Of a DNA stretch of 64,000 nucleotides, positions 47,358-57,818 are shown piece by piece. Source of the stretch: Datura wrightii (Eukaryota > Streptophyta > Magnoliopsida > Solanales > Solanaceae); the NCBI GenBank assembly GCA_035772735.1, contig JASDFA010000003.1, positions 103,651,001 through 103,715,000 of the forward strand, in the 5' to 3' direction. The position numbers were made by a program, and so were the translations under genes. Positions within the stretch are counted from its first letter, which is position 1; every line of letters starts with the position of its first letter. The notes below the pieces were generated by a model. That model worked only from the letters and a program-made list of their open reading frames with translations. It ran no database searches and had not been told where the DNA came from.

Positions 47358-48393
47358 TGTTCCCTATATTCTTGTGTTCTAGCCTAGGTTTACTCTTTAG
47401 AGCTTTTACCTAATATTAACAAGTTTGTTTTCATGGTGATCAAGCATAAAAACAACAATGATTAAGAATGTAAGACAAAAAATCAACTAAAAACTCAAAC
47501 CAAATAAGAATTCATGCATCAACATTCATATCATGTGGCCTCAACCCTAGAGGGAGGGTTTTAGATACTCATGTTCTTACAATTACTCAAAAACATAATT
47601 AAAGTAATGTACTTACAAGAGTAATTAAAAGAGAATGAAAAATAATGAACCCTAGCTAGAGTTCTTCGCTTCTCCCTTTGCTCCTCTCTACTTTCCCAAA
47701 AAATATTTCATGATCAATGATTTTAAAAGCTAAGGGTCCTATTTATATTAAGTGGAAAAATGCAAACTTTGGCCGTGTATGGGATGGCTCTGTGTCACAG
47801 AGCATGGCGCGCTGATTTGCCTCCGTGACACAGAGCAAACGTGTAAGCTCACTGGAAATTGTCAGTCGTGGCAATGGTAGAGGCGAGGGTGTTGACCGTG
47901 GCACAGAGGCCATCATGCCTCTCGCACATCGTGAAACGTCTTGGATGTGCAGCATTTCTCGACAGTTGACATCTCCTCGTGCGCGCATGGCATGGGGCAT
48001 GACACGCCTGTTGGCATGGAGCTTGGCCGGTGTGGCACAGCGCTGTCGCGCAGGCTCACTGCCTAGCAAGCATCTTGTGCGCACGCCCTGTGCATGACAC
48101 GGTGCGCATGGCGGGAATCTCTTGCGGTGGCATGATGCAAGGTGCGCTCTTGGAACTTCCTTATATTCTTCAAGTCCCTTTCTTTGCACTCAATCCCGAT
48201 CTTCCTTAATCTTCATGCATCATCATATTAAGCTCATCCTTTGCATTTTTAACCTACACCCAAGGGCTAATCACATTGGTTAGTTTATGCTCATAATTAT
48301 ACGAGATCACATGAGAATATAATCAATAAATTAACAAACATGACTAAGATTGAGATATAAAATAGCACCTGGGCACGTAATTATGCCCAAGAT
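47358..48393 (-). repeat. 3' LTR of B
   Basis: It pairs with 60795-61809. The two differ at many positions plus indels, so B is much older than C. A TATA box (TATAAATAG, minus, 47747-47739) lies 40 bp from a hairpin with perfect 12-bp arms, GCTCTGTGTCAC (47787-47798) and GTGACACAGAGC (47825-47836). Confidence 0.85.
47739..47836 (-). promoter_or_regulatory. Hairpin plus TATA promoter module of the B LTR
   Basis: Perfect 12-bp inverted arms (47787-47798 and 47825-47836) lie just upstream of TATAAATAGG on the minus strand. In the older 5' LTR copy the TATA (61174-61166) is intact, but the hairpin arms have accumulated changes. Confidence 0.6.
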
Positions 48394-49338
48394 CAGTGTC
48401 TCACACTTAAAGCCTGTTCGCTCTCAAACAACTCTATTACATCTCATGCACATGAAGAACTCACACATAGCTAATCGAAACAAGATGATTCAAGATACGG
48501 CTACACTGATTCTTTTAGATAGCAAGTTTAAAATAGAGCATGCAATATCTCACCATTAAAATCCCATATAACTAAGTTAAAACTTCCTAGCCTCAAGAGA
48601 GTTACCTAATGTTCCCTCACACCAAGAGAGTTACCTAATGTCTTAAATAAACCAATTAAGACATCCAACATGAATTTTATCCTTCATCAAACATGTTCCC
48701 TCACACCAAGAGAGTTACCTAATGTTTCACTCATAATTTTTCAAATTATAACATGTATGGGTGTATGGATAAGAAGTAAGCCCAATCTCACAAAGAATTC
48801 GCATTCAACATGTATTGAACCATAAGCTTGCCTTTAGTATTTTACTTCACTAATTTAGGAATGTTTGAAAGTATGATCAAGTAGTACTTAGTGGGTTGTA
48901 ATGTAAGCTAAGGGACGGATAGGTACTATTCTAGCTAGTAATAGTGACTATCTTCCCTAAGCGCTTTTAATACATCACATTTTCGTTACGAATCTCTATC
49001 CTCTTACTTCACCTTTATTCTTTTCAACTCCCATTTTTCCTCTTTGTTTCCCCATTTCATTAGGCACACTTAAGCTATTAGTAAGGAGTACTTAAGCAAT
49101 TTTTTTACTCTTTTCTTCTTTTTCTCCCTACTAACTCTTATTTATTTTTAAAGAAGTGCACCTCTAGTCTTTTCTTCGACTCCCACAACTACTCTTTCCT
49201 TCTTCTTCCAACTCTTCACTCCTTAACTTCTTTTGCATTTTCACTTAAGCGCCTAGGAGTTCTGGATCAAATCCAACACTATTGAAAAGAAAGGATTAAG
49301 CTCATTTTTGTCTAGCAAAGAACAGGCTAAAGGGTCAA
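48394..49338 (-). other. 3' region of B
   Basis: This is non-coding. It includes the polypurine-side sequence next to the LTR and three copies of AAGAGAGTTACCTAATGT (48595, 48624, 48708). The last two are embedded in a longer repeated phrase that begins CCCTCACACC. Confidence 0.65.
49334..49338. repeat. Target-site duplication of C (GTCAA), left copy
   Basis: GTCAA at 49334-49338 is repeated exactly at 59268-59272. Confidence 0.94.
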
Positions 49339-50788
49339 TGCTCGGTGCTTTGGGGTACGGGTAAAAACCGACACACAAGTGCACGTGGTCAAACAAGTAA
49401 TAAAGTGGCTAAGTAGCCAAGTATCGATCCAAGGAGGCTCAAGATATGTAAAATTGCCTAATTTACTATATTTCTATTTAACTTCTAATTATGCTAACAA
49501 CAACGTACCCAAGAGTAATTGAATTTTTGTTTCTAAACTATATACTACAATTAATACAAACTATTTACTTTTGAATTCAGACAATGGATATGAACATGCC
49601 AAGGTTAAGAACAAGTAATGAACTTGATAATCATGATAATTTTGGTTAATTCTCTTCTTCATGTTGCTAGCCAAGAACATTTGCCTAGAAATTAAAACTC
49701 TCGTATTTAATTTCACTTTAGAATCATAAACCATCCATCTACATTTCTGTGATCAAATGCAATTTATGACCTAGCACTACAATTCCGGTTCCTAATTTGA
49801 CTAATACGGCTTCCAAGTATATTTCTATCAAGAAAGCACATCAAAATCCAATTTTCCCAAATCAAGTTAAGAACAATACCCTATTAATTCACAACTTTCC
49901 AATTTCTTGCTCTCTCGAGTGAAATTGGACTTTTTAGATATACATTAATGTTGGCCAATCACTAATGCAGTGAAGAACAAGAATTAATAGAACAACATTA
50001 AAGAAGAAGAATAAACCATATCAATGAAAATCAGAATTCATTACACATGTTCAAAACCTCAGCAAGAAAGAGAATTAGCCACTCATTCTTGGATTGATCA
50101 TCCTAAAATGAGTGTAAATCATACGTACAATTGATAGAAAGAAGAAAGGAAGAGAAGAAATCCCTTAGCTTTTCCAATCTTCAACTGCTACTAACCCACG
50201 TTCCTGCTCTCCACTTCTGAACTCAGTTTCCAAAACTGAAAAAAAACTTAAAATAAACCTAAGTGTGCTATTTATACTAGTGGGAAATTTTTCCCGGAAT
50301 AACAAGCAACGTGTCACGGAGGCCAACGCGGAGCCTTGCCTCCGTGACACGGCGTGGACGCGGACCCTCACTGGAATTTCCAGGGTTCGGTAATTTAACC
50401 TCAACGTGGCACGGAGGCCATCGTGGAGGCCTATCTCCGTGCCACGGAGCTGACGCGCAGGCACACTGGAAATTGCAAATTTAATTCCTGCTCAGGCAGT
50501 GTGCTACCGCGATGGTAGCGTGGCACGGAGCCATCGCGGAGCCCCTATAAATCCTGCATTCCCGGGTCTTTTCCACGCTCGCATCCAAGTCCAACTCCGA
50601 CATAGTTCCAACATGCATTTTAGCTCCTAAAAATCACATTTTCCTGCAAAACAAATGCTAATCATGTTGGTTAGTATAAATTCGCATTTTATTACCAATT
50701 ACATGATATTATATACACATTGCACAACAAACAAGGTAAAAATGATACGTTTGAGTATCACTTGGGCATATAAATCTGCCCAAGATCA
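49339..50788 (-). repeat. 3' LTR of C
   Basis: It is 1450 bp. On the minus strand it starts TGATCTTGGGCAG and ends CACCGAGCA. It contains two GC-rich hairpins (50311-50350 and 50405-50446) and a TATA box (50276-50268). Confidence 0.96.
50268..50446 (-). promoter_or_regulatory. Promoter module of the C 3' LTR: two hairpins and TATA box
   Basis: In minus-strand order: arms CGTGGCACGGAG/CTCCGTGCCACG (12 bp, 50405-50416 and 50435-50446), arms GTGTCACGGAGGC/GCCTCCGTGACAC (13 bp, 50311-50323 and 50338-50350), then TATAAATAG (50276-50268), 35 bp further. Each hairpin is flanked by a CACTGGAAATT-like tail. Confidence 0.65.
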
Positions 50789-50802
50789 CTTACCCCACAC
50801 TT
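50789..50802 (-). other. Polypurine tract of C
   Basis: The minus strand reads AAGTGTGGGGTAAG directly before the 3' LTR. Confidence 0.75.
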
Positions 50803-52600
50803 AAATCCTTGTTCGTCCTCGAACAACACATACACAACTCATGCAAATTACATCCCAACTTTCGTCATTATGGTGCAACAATTTACGCTACGGTCATACC
50901 GATTATTCAATTTTTGCAAATCATCAAGAAAACATGCTTGGTCGTACAAGACAATGACCTTAATACATCAAGGCTTCCTAGACTTTTAAGAATTGATTCT
51001 TGATATCGGCAAACTCATGCAAATCAACTAATCAAGAAATCCGACACGAAAATCAATATTTCATCAAGCATGTGCCCTCACAACTCGAGAGAAACTTCCC
51101 CTTTATGTTCATGCAACACACAAACATGCAAGTAGGGGCATATAAAAATTAATTTCACTCTCTCTCCCAAAAGAATTCACATGCATCATGTCATGACCCA
51201 TAGGCTTGCCCTTAGTGTATTACTCCACTAATACAAAGAAATGCAATGTAGGATCAAATAGGACTTTTAATGGGTTGTAACGGGTCTATGGATCTAGTAT
51301 GCATATATTGGATTAGCCAATAATAATCGCTAGCATCCTTAAGCACCTTTTCAACTCATTCCCATCGACTCATGGACATTGTTCCTCTCTTCTCTCTTTT
51401 TCTCCCATTCATGCTGGTTTACTTTCATACAGCCCATTTCATCAACCACACTTGACACAAAACAGAGGGTTTTCATGTACCCTCAATATCAATTAATTAC
51501 AACAAGTGCCTCTTCAACGTCATCTTTTCTTTCCTCACTTTGCTTTTCTTTTTCTTTTCACTCTTTTCACTCTTTAACACTTTGGGAAACATTTTCTGTT
51601 CTTTGTAAGCGCTTAAGAGCTTCTTAAAGATTTTAAGGCTAATGAAAAGAAGGAATAAAGCTTAGTTCATACAATTTTGGACAAAAGAAAGAAATCGGCT
51701 AAAGGCTCAACGGGCTGACTAGGGTATACAACATATAAAAAGGTAGAATTTGACAAGAAAAAAATATGGAAACTATCGGTTAAAACAAAGAAATGCCTAC
51801 ATCCTTTCCAACACTACACCTCCTTCATTTCGCTTCGTATACACACCAGGCAAGTTCTAGACAATTCACAATGACATGGAATAGCAAATCCTCACTTCAC
51901 ACTTCATGCACATGCTCGAATCAAGATGCATTCACAGACTCTTTAATTAGTCAATTACATGAATTCAAGATTAAGCCTCAACCATAATGAACCAAATTCT
52001 ATACCCTAGGTAACTCAACATATTTACAGAATTTCATGCTTTCAAATGAATCATTTTCACAATTTGAACATCAATTACAACACGCAATGAAATTTTAGCA
52101 ACCATAAGCAACTACAGTTCATTGATGCAATCCACCAAAGAAAACTAAAACAACAATTAAAAATCCTACTCCTACCGACTACATTTCCCTTAAGACGGTC
52201 GTCATCCATCCATCATAGGGAACGGTCACTAACTATGACATCGGTTCAATGGGACTATTCTCGGTAAAAGAACCGAAAACAAACTCCGAGAAACCCAAAA
52301 AAAAATAAAAATCGAAAAAATGTTTGCAACACATCAATCATTTCGATAGAAAGAAAATATTTACAAGTGCAATATATTTTCGCAAAAATTTTGAAAAATA
52401 TCGATCATGTCGATAGAGAAAAAAAATTATTTACAAAATTTACAAAATATTTACCATTGCAACCATAGCTTTCAAAAACACATATCATTAGCCACAAAAC
52501 AAATATATACGTACATCACAAATCAGTTCACAACAGGGAAGGCACAACATACATAAACAACAAGGAAAAATTATACAGCAATTTAGAGCCTTGACCTAGC
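50803..52600 (-). other. 3' region of C
   Basis: 1.8 kb of non-coding, AT-rich sequence, aligned in parts with the 3' region of B. It contains one 38-bp motif. Short frames here (for example 51379-51627) show no family features. Confidence 0.7.
52185..52222 (-). repeat. 38-bp Athila motif, C copy
   Basis: On the plus strand it opens TTCCCTTAAGACGGTCGTCA and closes CCATCATAGGGAA. It is the most symmetrical copy: TTCCC/GGGAA ends and an internal GACGGTCGTC palindrome-like core. Confidence 0.75.
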
Positions 52601-52694
52601 ACCTAACTACTCCCCACCCCACACTTAAATCGAACACTGTCCCCAGTGTTCACAAAAATACAAAGCACAAAATTTGGGTGGTGGAACTCCCTGC

Positions 52695-53915
52695 TCAGTC
52701 GAAATATTCGACTTCCTCATCCGGTGCTGCAGCCTCTTCGCCCATATCTGAATCAGCTCCATCGTCGTCATCGGACTCCACATCAGAGTCCTCACGACGT
52801 GTCTCCTCATCAGTAGGGACATTATCATCTGTCGGCTCCACAAAGGCTGGCCCCACCTTACATAAGGCTCTGGCATTCTCGCCAAAGGGTTAGTCCAGCT
52901 CCAGCTGCCATAACTCCTCCTCGGTGGCTGGTCTCCCACCTATCCGTACCTACAGCATCTGCATGCCGAACATACGGGCCATGTACTGATCGTCACGAGC
53001 ATGTCGCTCGTCCAAAGTCAGCACGGGTCCGTGTGTAGTGTCGGGGGCCTTAGTCTTTGTCACATCAAGGGCCCTCCGCTCCAGCTGCGGAATGTAATCC
53101 AAGGCTTCTTCCACAATGTCGAGGCCTCGGAGGAAGGTGGTGATGAGTCTGCCAAACCCGTATCTGTGACCCTAGTGCAGTCTGGCTCTCTTCATGGTGG
53201 ATATTATGACCGCCCCAACATTAATCTCAAGCCCTTTCATAAGGGCATACACCAAGCAGACACGGTCCCGGGTCACGTCTGTCATACGAACTCTTGGGAT
53301 CAAGCACGAACACACAATTTTTAGCCAGATTCTGGCCTCCCTGTTCATCTGCGAATAGGGCAGAGTCTGGTGGTAACCCCTCTCCTTGTGTCTACTCCAT
53401 CGGGCTATGGATCGAGCCCCACACAACGTATGTCTGATGTCGGCGTACGGTGGGGTGATGTTTAGCTGGCGGAGAACGTGGGCGTCTGTGTCCCGCGCTC
53501 CAACGATGGCATTCAGCTGCTGGGGTTCCAGAGTGACAATCTGCCCTCTGATTTTAATAGTGTGGCTTCTGATGGCCGGGTTCCAGTTGGCATAAAATTC
53601 CCGGACCAAATGAAGGTTGCACTCCTTAGGCTCCTAAAAAAGAAAGCTGAGCCCAGCTGCCTCAATCCTCTGTACAATGCGAGGGAACTCCTGTGCAAGT
53701 GGTTCCCTAGCAATATGTTCCTCGGGGAAGTACTTGTTCTCCTTATGCTTTGCGTACCATTTCTTCCCTTCATCGGTGACCCATCGTGTTTCGTATCGGC
53801 GGTGTTGGCCGCGCGGAACAGCGGGTGCAACTGGGACTGCAGTGCCCAGTCTCATCCGTTTCCTTCCGGTGCCTGAGGTAGAAGCACCCTTGCCTTTGTC
53901 TTGCCTGCTAGCCAT
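52695..53915 (-). pseudogene. Env-position ORF of C: 407 codons with four in-frame stops and no frameshift
   Basis: The ATG at 53915 lies six bases after a good 3' splice site. The basic N-terminus (MASRQDKGKGASTSGTGRK) is followed by RWVTDEGKKWYAKHKENKYF, then EFYANWNPAIRSHTIKIRG, the core of the 'putative plant transposon protein' domain. NREARIWLKIVCSCLIPRVR and ALMKGLEINVGAVII follow, then an acidic C-terminus with an EDSDVESDDDDGADSDMGEE run. The same reading frame holds from end to end, but TAG at 53636-53634, 53174-53172 and 52952-52950 and TAA at 52892-52890 interrupt it. No signal peptide or membrane helix is evident, so 'envelope' describes position only. Function is unknown. Stops without indels suggest base-substitution decay. 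Confidence 0.8.
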
Positions 53916-53920
53916 TGTAC

Positions 53921-54631
53921 CTGTCAATTTACACAAACAAGCACACCGTTAAGCTAAATAGTTGTTAGCTTCGGCTAAGGTTGGGTTACACAAAATTTAC
54001 CCCACACTTAGTCCTTAACAATATTTAAAACATTTCAGCAAGGATAGCTCTATTTACAACCCCAAACACAAACAACTATACACATATTGCTTAGTGCGTT
54101 CGTAACAAAATTTCGACAGCATAACGGTTAGCGTACTACTCAGACTTCATACAGCGAATTCCCAATCCTACTATCGCTAGCAATTCAACCATCGCACAAG
54201 CAACAAAACAACCACAAACTAAAAATAACTAGAAAAATATTTTATATACAAGCTAATCTAACAATCTAACCAATTCACACATTATGCATTTTCCCACAAA
54301 AATTCGAGAATTAGTCGTCTTTTAACAGTTATACAAGATTTACCACGACTTATCTCAAATAATAAACACACCCCCGCATCAATTTCACCAAACTATCAAG
54401 TTGCCCAAGTCGAATTCAACAACCCAAGCCCTAAAATACAATTCGACAATCAATTTCGAATTATTTACATAATCGACAAGTTCAAATGCCAAATACAACA
54501 ATCCGAACAAATATCACTCACAAAATAATTCAATATCATGTTCAATTTCTACCTAGGGTGATATTTCTCACCTTATATGCTGAAATTTGACAAAAATCGC
54601 CAAAAATTTGAGTTAGACGATGAAAACATAC
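53921..54631 (-). other. Probable 711-nt intron in the leader of the C env-position ORF
   Basis: On the minus strand the donor is CTAAG|GTATGTTTTC at 54632/54631. The acceptor is GTGTAAATTGACAG|GTACAATGG ending at 53921. Both fit plant consensus, and the interval is AT-rich compared with the exon sides. The ATG of the ORF lies just after the acceptor. No transcript evidence is available here. Confidence 0.5.
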
Positions 54632-54766
54632 CTTAGAATTGAAGAATCGAAGAAACTTGACGTTTTTCTTTGCCTATCAACGTGGCACGTTGCTTGGGGA
54701 GGGGCAAATGGGTGTTTGGTCGCGGAGGGAAGAGGGAATGGGGGAATTTGGGGCGAAATCGGGGTT

Positions 54767-54968
54767 ATTATTTAAAGGAAACACGCGGGTCACCCGGAAA
54801 CCCGGTGTGACCCGGCACTGGATAAAGGGCAAAATGTCACGGAGGGTAACGCGGAACCCCTCCTCCGTGACACGGAGCCAACGCGTTGGTTTACTGGAAT
54901 TTTGAAAAATCCAGATTTGCCTTCAACGTGTCACGGAGGCCAACGCGGAGCATTGCCTCCGTGACACG
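54767..54968 (-). promoter_or_regulatory. Candidate internal promoter of C: three hairpins and a TATA-like site
   Basis: In minus-strand order: 14-bp arms CGTGTCACGGAGGC/GCCTCCGTGACACG (54927-54940 and 54955-54968), 11-bp arms TGTCACGGAGG/CCTCCGTGACA (54835-54845 and 54862-54872), a CGGGTCAC-CCGG / CCGG-GTGACCCG hairpin with one bulge (54786-54814), then TTTAAATAAT (54776-54767). The first two have the same arms as the LTR hairpins. The module precedes the probable intron and the env-position ORF. Confidence 0.55.
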
Positions 54969-55282
54969 GCGCCAACGCGCCAGTGCTCTGTTTCACCAAT
55001 AAATTTAATTTTCATACCTCGCCTCATTTTCTCGATTCCATGTATATTTCCTCCGTTATACCTGAAAATCACCTCACTAAACAAAAATTGGTTAAATTAA
55101 TAGATTTCCCTAACTAAAAATAAAATAAAAGATACTAACTAAAATGCAAATCTAAACCTAGTCAAGAAAAAGAAAAGAAAAGTAAAAATTATTTACACTA
55201 AAAAGAAAGAAAGAAAATATTTTTCACGGGTTGCCTCCCGTGCAGCGCCTGGTTTACCGTCGCGGCTCGATGTCCTTGATAC

Positions 55283-57655
55283 TCATTTATCTACTGGGGA
55301 GATGGACGATTTGTCCCAATCATGATCATCCCCCCAGTAGTGCTTTACCTTATCCGGTGGCCTACCTAGTAACTCTCGGGAATCACTCAATCTGTTAGCC
55401 TTCCCATGATCAATTACGTTGATCACCGAGAGATCCTTATAAACAGATCGGAGCTTAGGTACCTTGTACACGTCGAACACTTCGACCTTGTCATGTGCTC
55501 GCATCGTGAGTTGACCCGCAGCTACATCGATTAATGCTTTTTCGGTTGCCAAAAAGGGTCGTCCCAAAATAAATGGGACTTCAGCATCTGGTTCAAAGTC
55601 CAGAACAATAAAATCGACCGGAAAAATGAGGGAGCCTACTTGCACCAACACATCCTCAACAATGCCATCCGGCTTAGCCAAAGACCTGTCTGCTAGCTGC
55701 AAGATTACCGTTGTAGGTCTAGGACTCCCTAGACCTAACTTTCTGAATACCGAAGAAGGCATCAGATTTATACTTGCCCCCAAGTCGCACAATCCACGCG
55801 CTCGAATACTTTGCCCAATAGTCAGCTGGATAGTGAAACTTCCAGGGTCTTTCAGTTTTGTGGGCAACCTATTCTGAATACGGGAAGTGCATTCCTCCGT
55901 TAAAGCTACCGTGGCATACTCAGTCAAACGACTTTTGTTAGCCACGATGTCTTTAATATACTTCGCATATTTTGGCACTCCCTGCAAGACATCAACAAGA
56001 GGTAAGTTAACATGTACCTGTTTAAGTACCTCCATGAATTTCTGGAAACACGCCTCCTCCTTGTGTTTCTTAAGTCGTTGAGGGAACGGGGGTGGAGGCC
56101 TTTCTGGTTCAGCTTCTTTACTCTTCCCCTTATCAGAACTTTGCTCTCCCTCAACATCTGCTGCTCCTGACTTTTGAGGCGGTCTTTCCGGTTCCACCTC
56201 CTTTAATTGTAAACCACTCCTCGTGGTCACTGCATTAACCTGCTTCGGATTTGGATCCGCGTCGCTAGGTAGTCCTCCTCTGGGTCTAATATTTTGGGCA
56301 CTAGCAAATTGCCCAAACTGATATTCAAGAGCCTTGGTCGTCAATTGATTGTTCTTCACTTCGGCTGCCAATTTGACATAGTCAGCCTGCAATTGTGCCT
56401 GATTGGCAATCATGGTTTTGAACATCTCCTCAATAGTCGGTGATGGTGGTGGAGGAGGGGCATTGTGATTTCTGAATTGAGCTTGATAATTTTGTTGCCC
56501 TCCTTGGTTTCTGTGCATACCTTGCCCTGAACTCTGACCTTGTTGATTGTTGCTACCACACGAAAAATTCGGATGGTTCCTCCAATTTGAGTTGTAGCCA
56601 CCACCAAACTGCTATTGATTTCTCTGTGCATTGTCCACAAAGTTAACAGAATCAGGATTTGCACCACAGCATTCAGCTGAATGCTCACTACTACCACACA
56701 CTTCACACCACATCTGTTGAACTGCATTTACTGAAGCTGAAGGCTGGTTCAAATTGATATTACTGAAGTGAGTGTTTAACTGATTTTGCAAAGCAGCTAT
56801 CTGTGCAGCGATAGCTGTGAATCCATCCACTTCAAGCACTCCTGCTGCTTTCCTTGCTCCACCTCTTGAAGAATCTGCATTCCATTCTGGATTGCCTTGT
56901 GAAATTCGGTTGAGCAAAGTGTACAGCTCCTCATAAGTCTTCTCCAGCGCTTGCCCTCCAGCTGCTGAATCTAACAGAATTTTAGTGTGGGGTTCCAAAC
57001 CCTCAATAAAAGTATGTACCAACACCTCATTGGACTGATGATGGTGAGGACAGTCCCGCAACATGGATTTGAATCTTTCCCAGGCTTGATATAGATTTTC
57101 CCCTTCCCTCTGTTTAAAACTTAGGATTTGACTCCTAAGCCTAGCTGTTTTACCAGAAGGGAAAAATCTAATAAGAAACTTCCGTGCAAGATCATCCCAC
57201 GTTGATATAGAGTTGGGTGGTTCAGCTTTTAACCACCTCTTGGCTTCACCAAGTAAGGAAAATGGAAATAAGGTGAGCCGAACATAATCATGTGACACTC
57301 CAGCGGGTATATAAGTGTCACTTATCTCCAAAAAGTTCTGGAGATGTTGTTGTGAATCTTCGTGAGGGAGACCGGTAAATTGCCCGCTTGTGTGCAAAAG
57401 TTGCACCATATTCTGCTTTAATTCAAACCTCCCTCCAGGCTCTGGTTTACGGATGCTAGAATGGACATTATTAGCGTGTGGGATTGCCACCTCACGAACC
57501 GGCCTTGCTGCTGCTTCATCGGGCACTAAAACTGCCCTAACAACTGGTGGATTTGGTTGCTCCATCATAGTCTGTTGAAGCAACTGCAGCTTCTTCCGAA
57601 GAGCTTCTCTACGTTGGCTATGAAATTCATGCTCGGGCTCTAAGTAAAATTCCAC
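55283..57655 (-). CDS. gag-protease polyprotein of C (791 codons with stop, one in-frame TAG)
   Basis: One reading frame runs from ATG 57655 to 55283. Residues 1-347 are gag: a coiled N-terminus (RREALRKKLQLLQQ), the capsid-type gag domain at about 90-280 (FLEISDTYIPAGVSHDYVRL; ARKFLIRFFPSGKTARLRSQ; LVHTFIEGLEP) and a knuckle-like CEVCGSSEHSAECC. A TAG at 56614-56612 follows. Then comes QFGGGYNSNW, a Pro-rich hinge (NAPPPPPSPTIEEMF), TTRSG, and the retropepsin: LCDLGASINLMPSSVFRKLG (catalytic Asp present, with DLGA as in related Athila proteases), LIFPVDFIVLD, VPFILGRPFLATEKALIDV. It ends SSISPVDK with no RT behind it. Gag builds the particle and the protease matures it. The polymerase must come from another element. 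The TAG may be a mutation or a leaky stop (see findings). Confidence 0.85.
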
Positions 57656-57794
57656 CAGATCTTTGTCCCTTGCCAGTGTTCACAGAAACAAAATCTGCAA
57701 AATACAGGCTAAGACCAAGTTGTTAACACTTAAGAAAATAAAAATACAAATACAGTAAATTTACACTAAACACAATTTTACAAATCGCCTAGCC
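57656..57794 (-). other. Untranslated leader of C
   Basis: A short leader of about 140 bases lies between the primer-binding site and the gag ATG. No structure stands out. Confidence 0.6.
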
Positions 57795-57812
57795 TCCCCG
57801 GCAACGGCACCA
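57795..57812 (-). other. Primer-binding site of C (tRNA-Asp type)
   Basis: The minus strand reads TGGTGCCGTTGCCGGGGA, six bases from the LTR end. It differs at one base from TGGCGCCGTTGCCGGGGA, the complement of plant Asp-tRNA, which I recall as the Athila primer. Confidence 0.9.
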
Positions 57813-57818
57813 AAAACT

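Larger units (their letters stand above)
47358..49338 (-). mobile_element. Element B, left part: 3' LTR and 3' region of an Athila-like element
   Basis: This is the lower-coordinate half of B (minus strand): a 1.04-kb LTR and about 0.95 kb of 3' region, cut by C at 49338/59268. On the minus strand the LTR starts TGATCTTGGGCA, the same start as the C LTR, so B and C are related. The bases outside the two B LTRs (GAACT and GTAGG) do not match, so the target duplication has decayed or my ends are off. Confidence 0.82.

Noticed and set aside
47743..48189. 148-codon minus ORF in the B LTR
   Set aside because: It spans the GC-rich hairpin promoter part of the LTR. Its second LTR copy does not keep the frame.
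53001..53952. Plus-strand ORFs of 69-132 codons opposite the env-position ORF
   Set aside because: They are shadows of the minus-strand coding sequence, whose domain text is clear.
55283..56518. 411-codon ORF as a host aspartic protease
   Set aside because: It is the second part of the gag-protease frame of C, in frame with the upstream gag and inside two near-identical LTRs.
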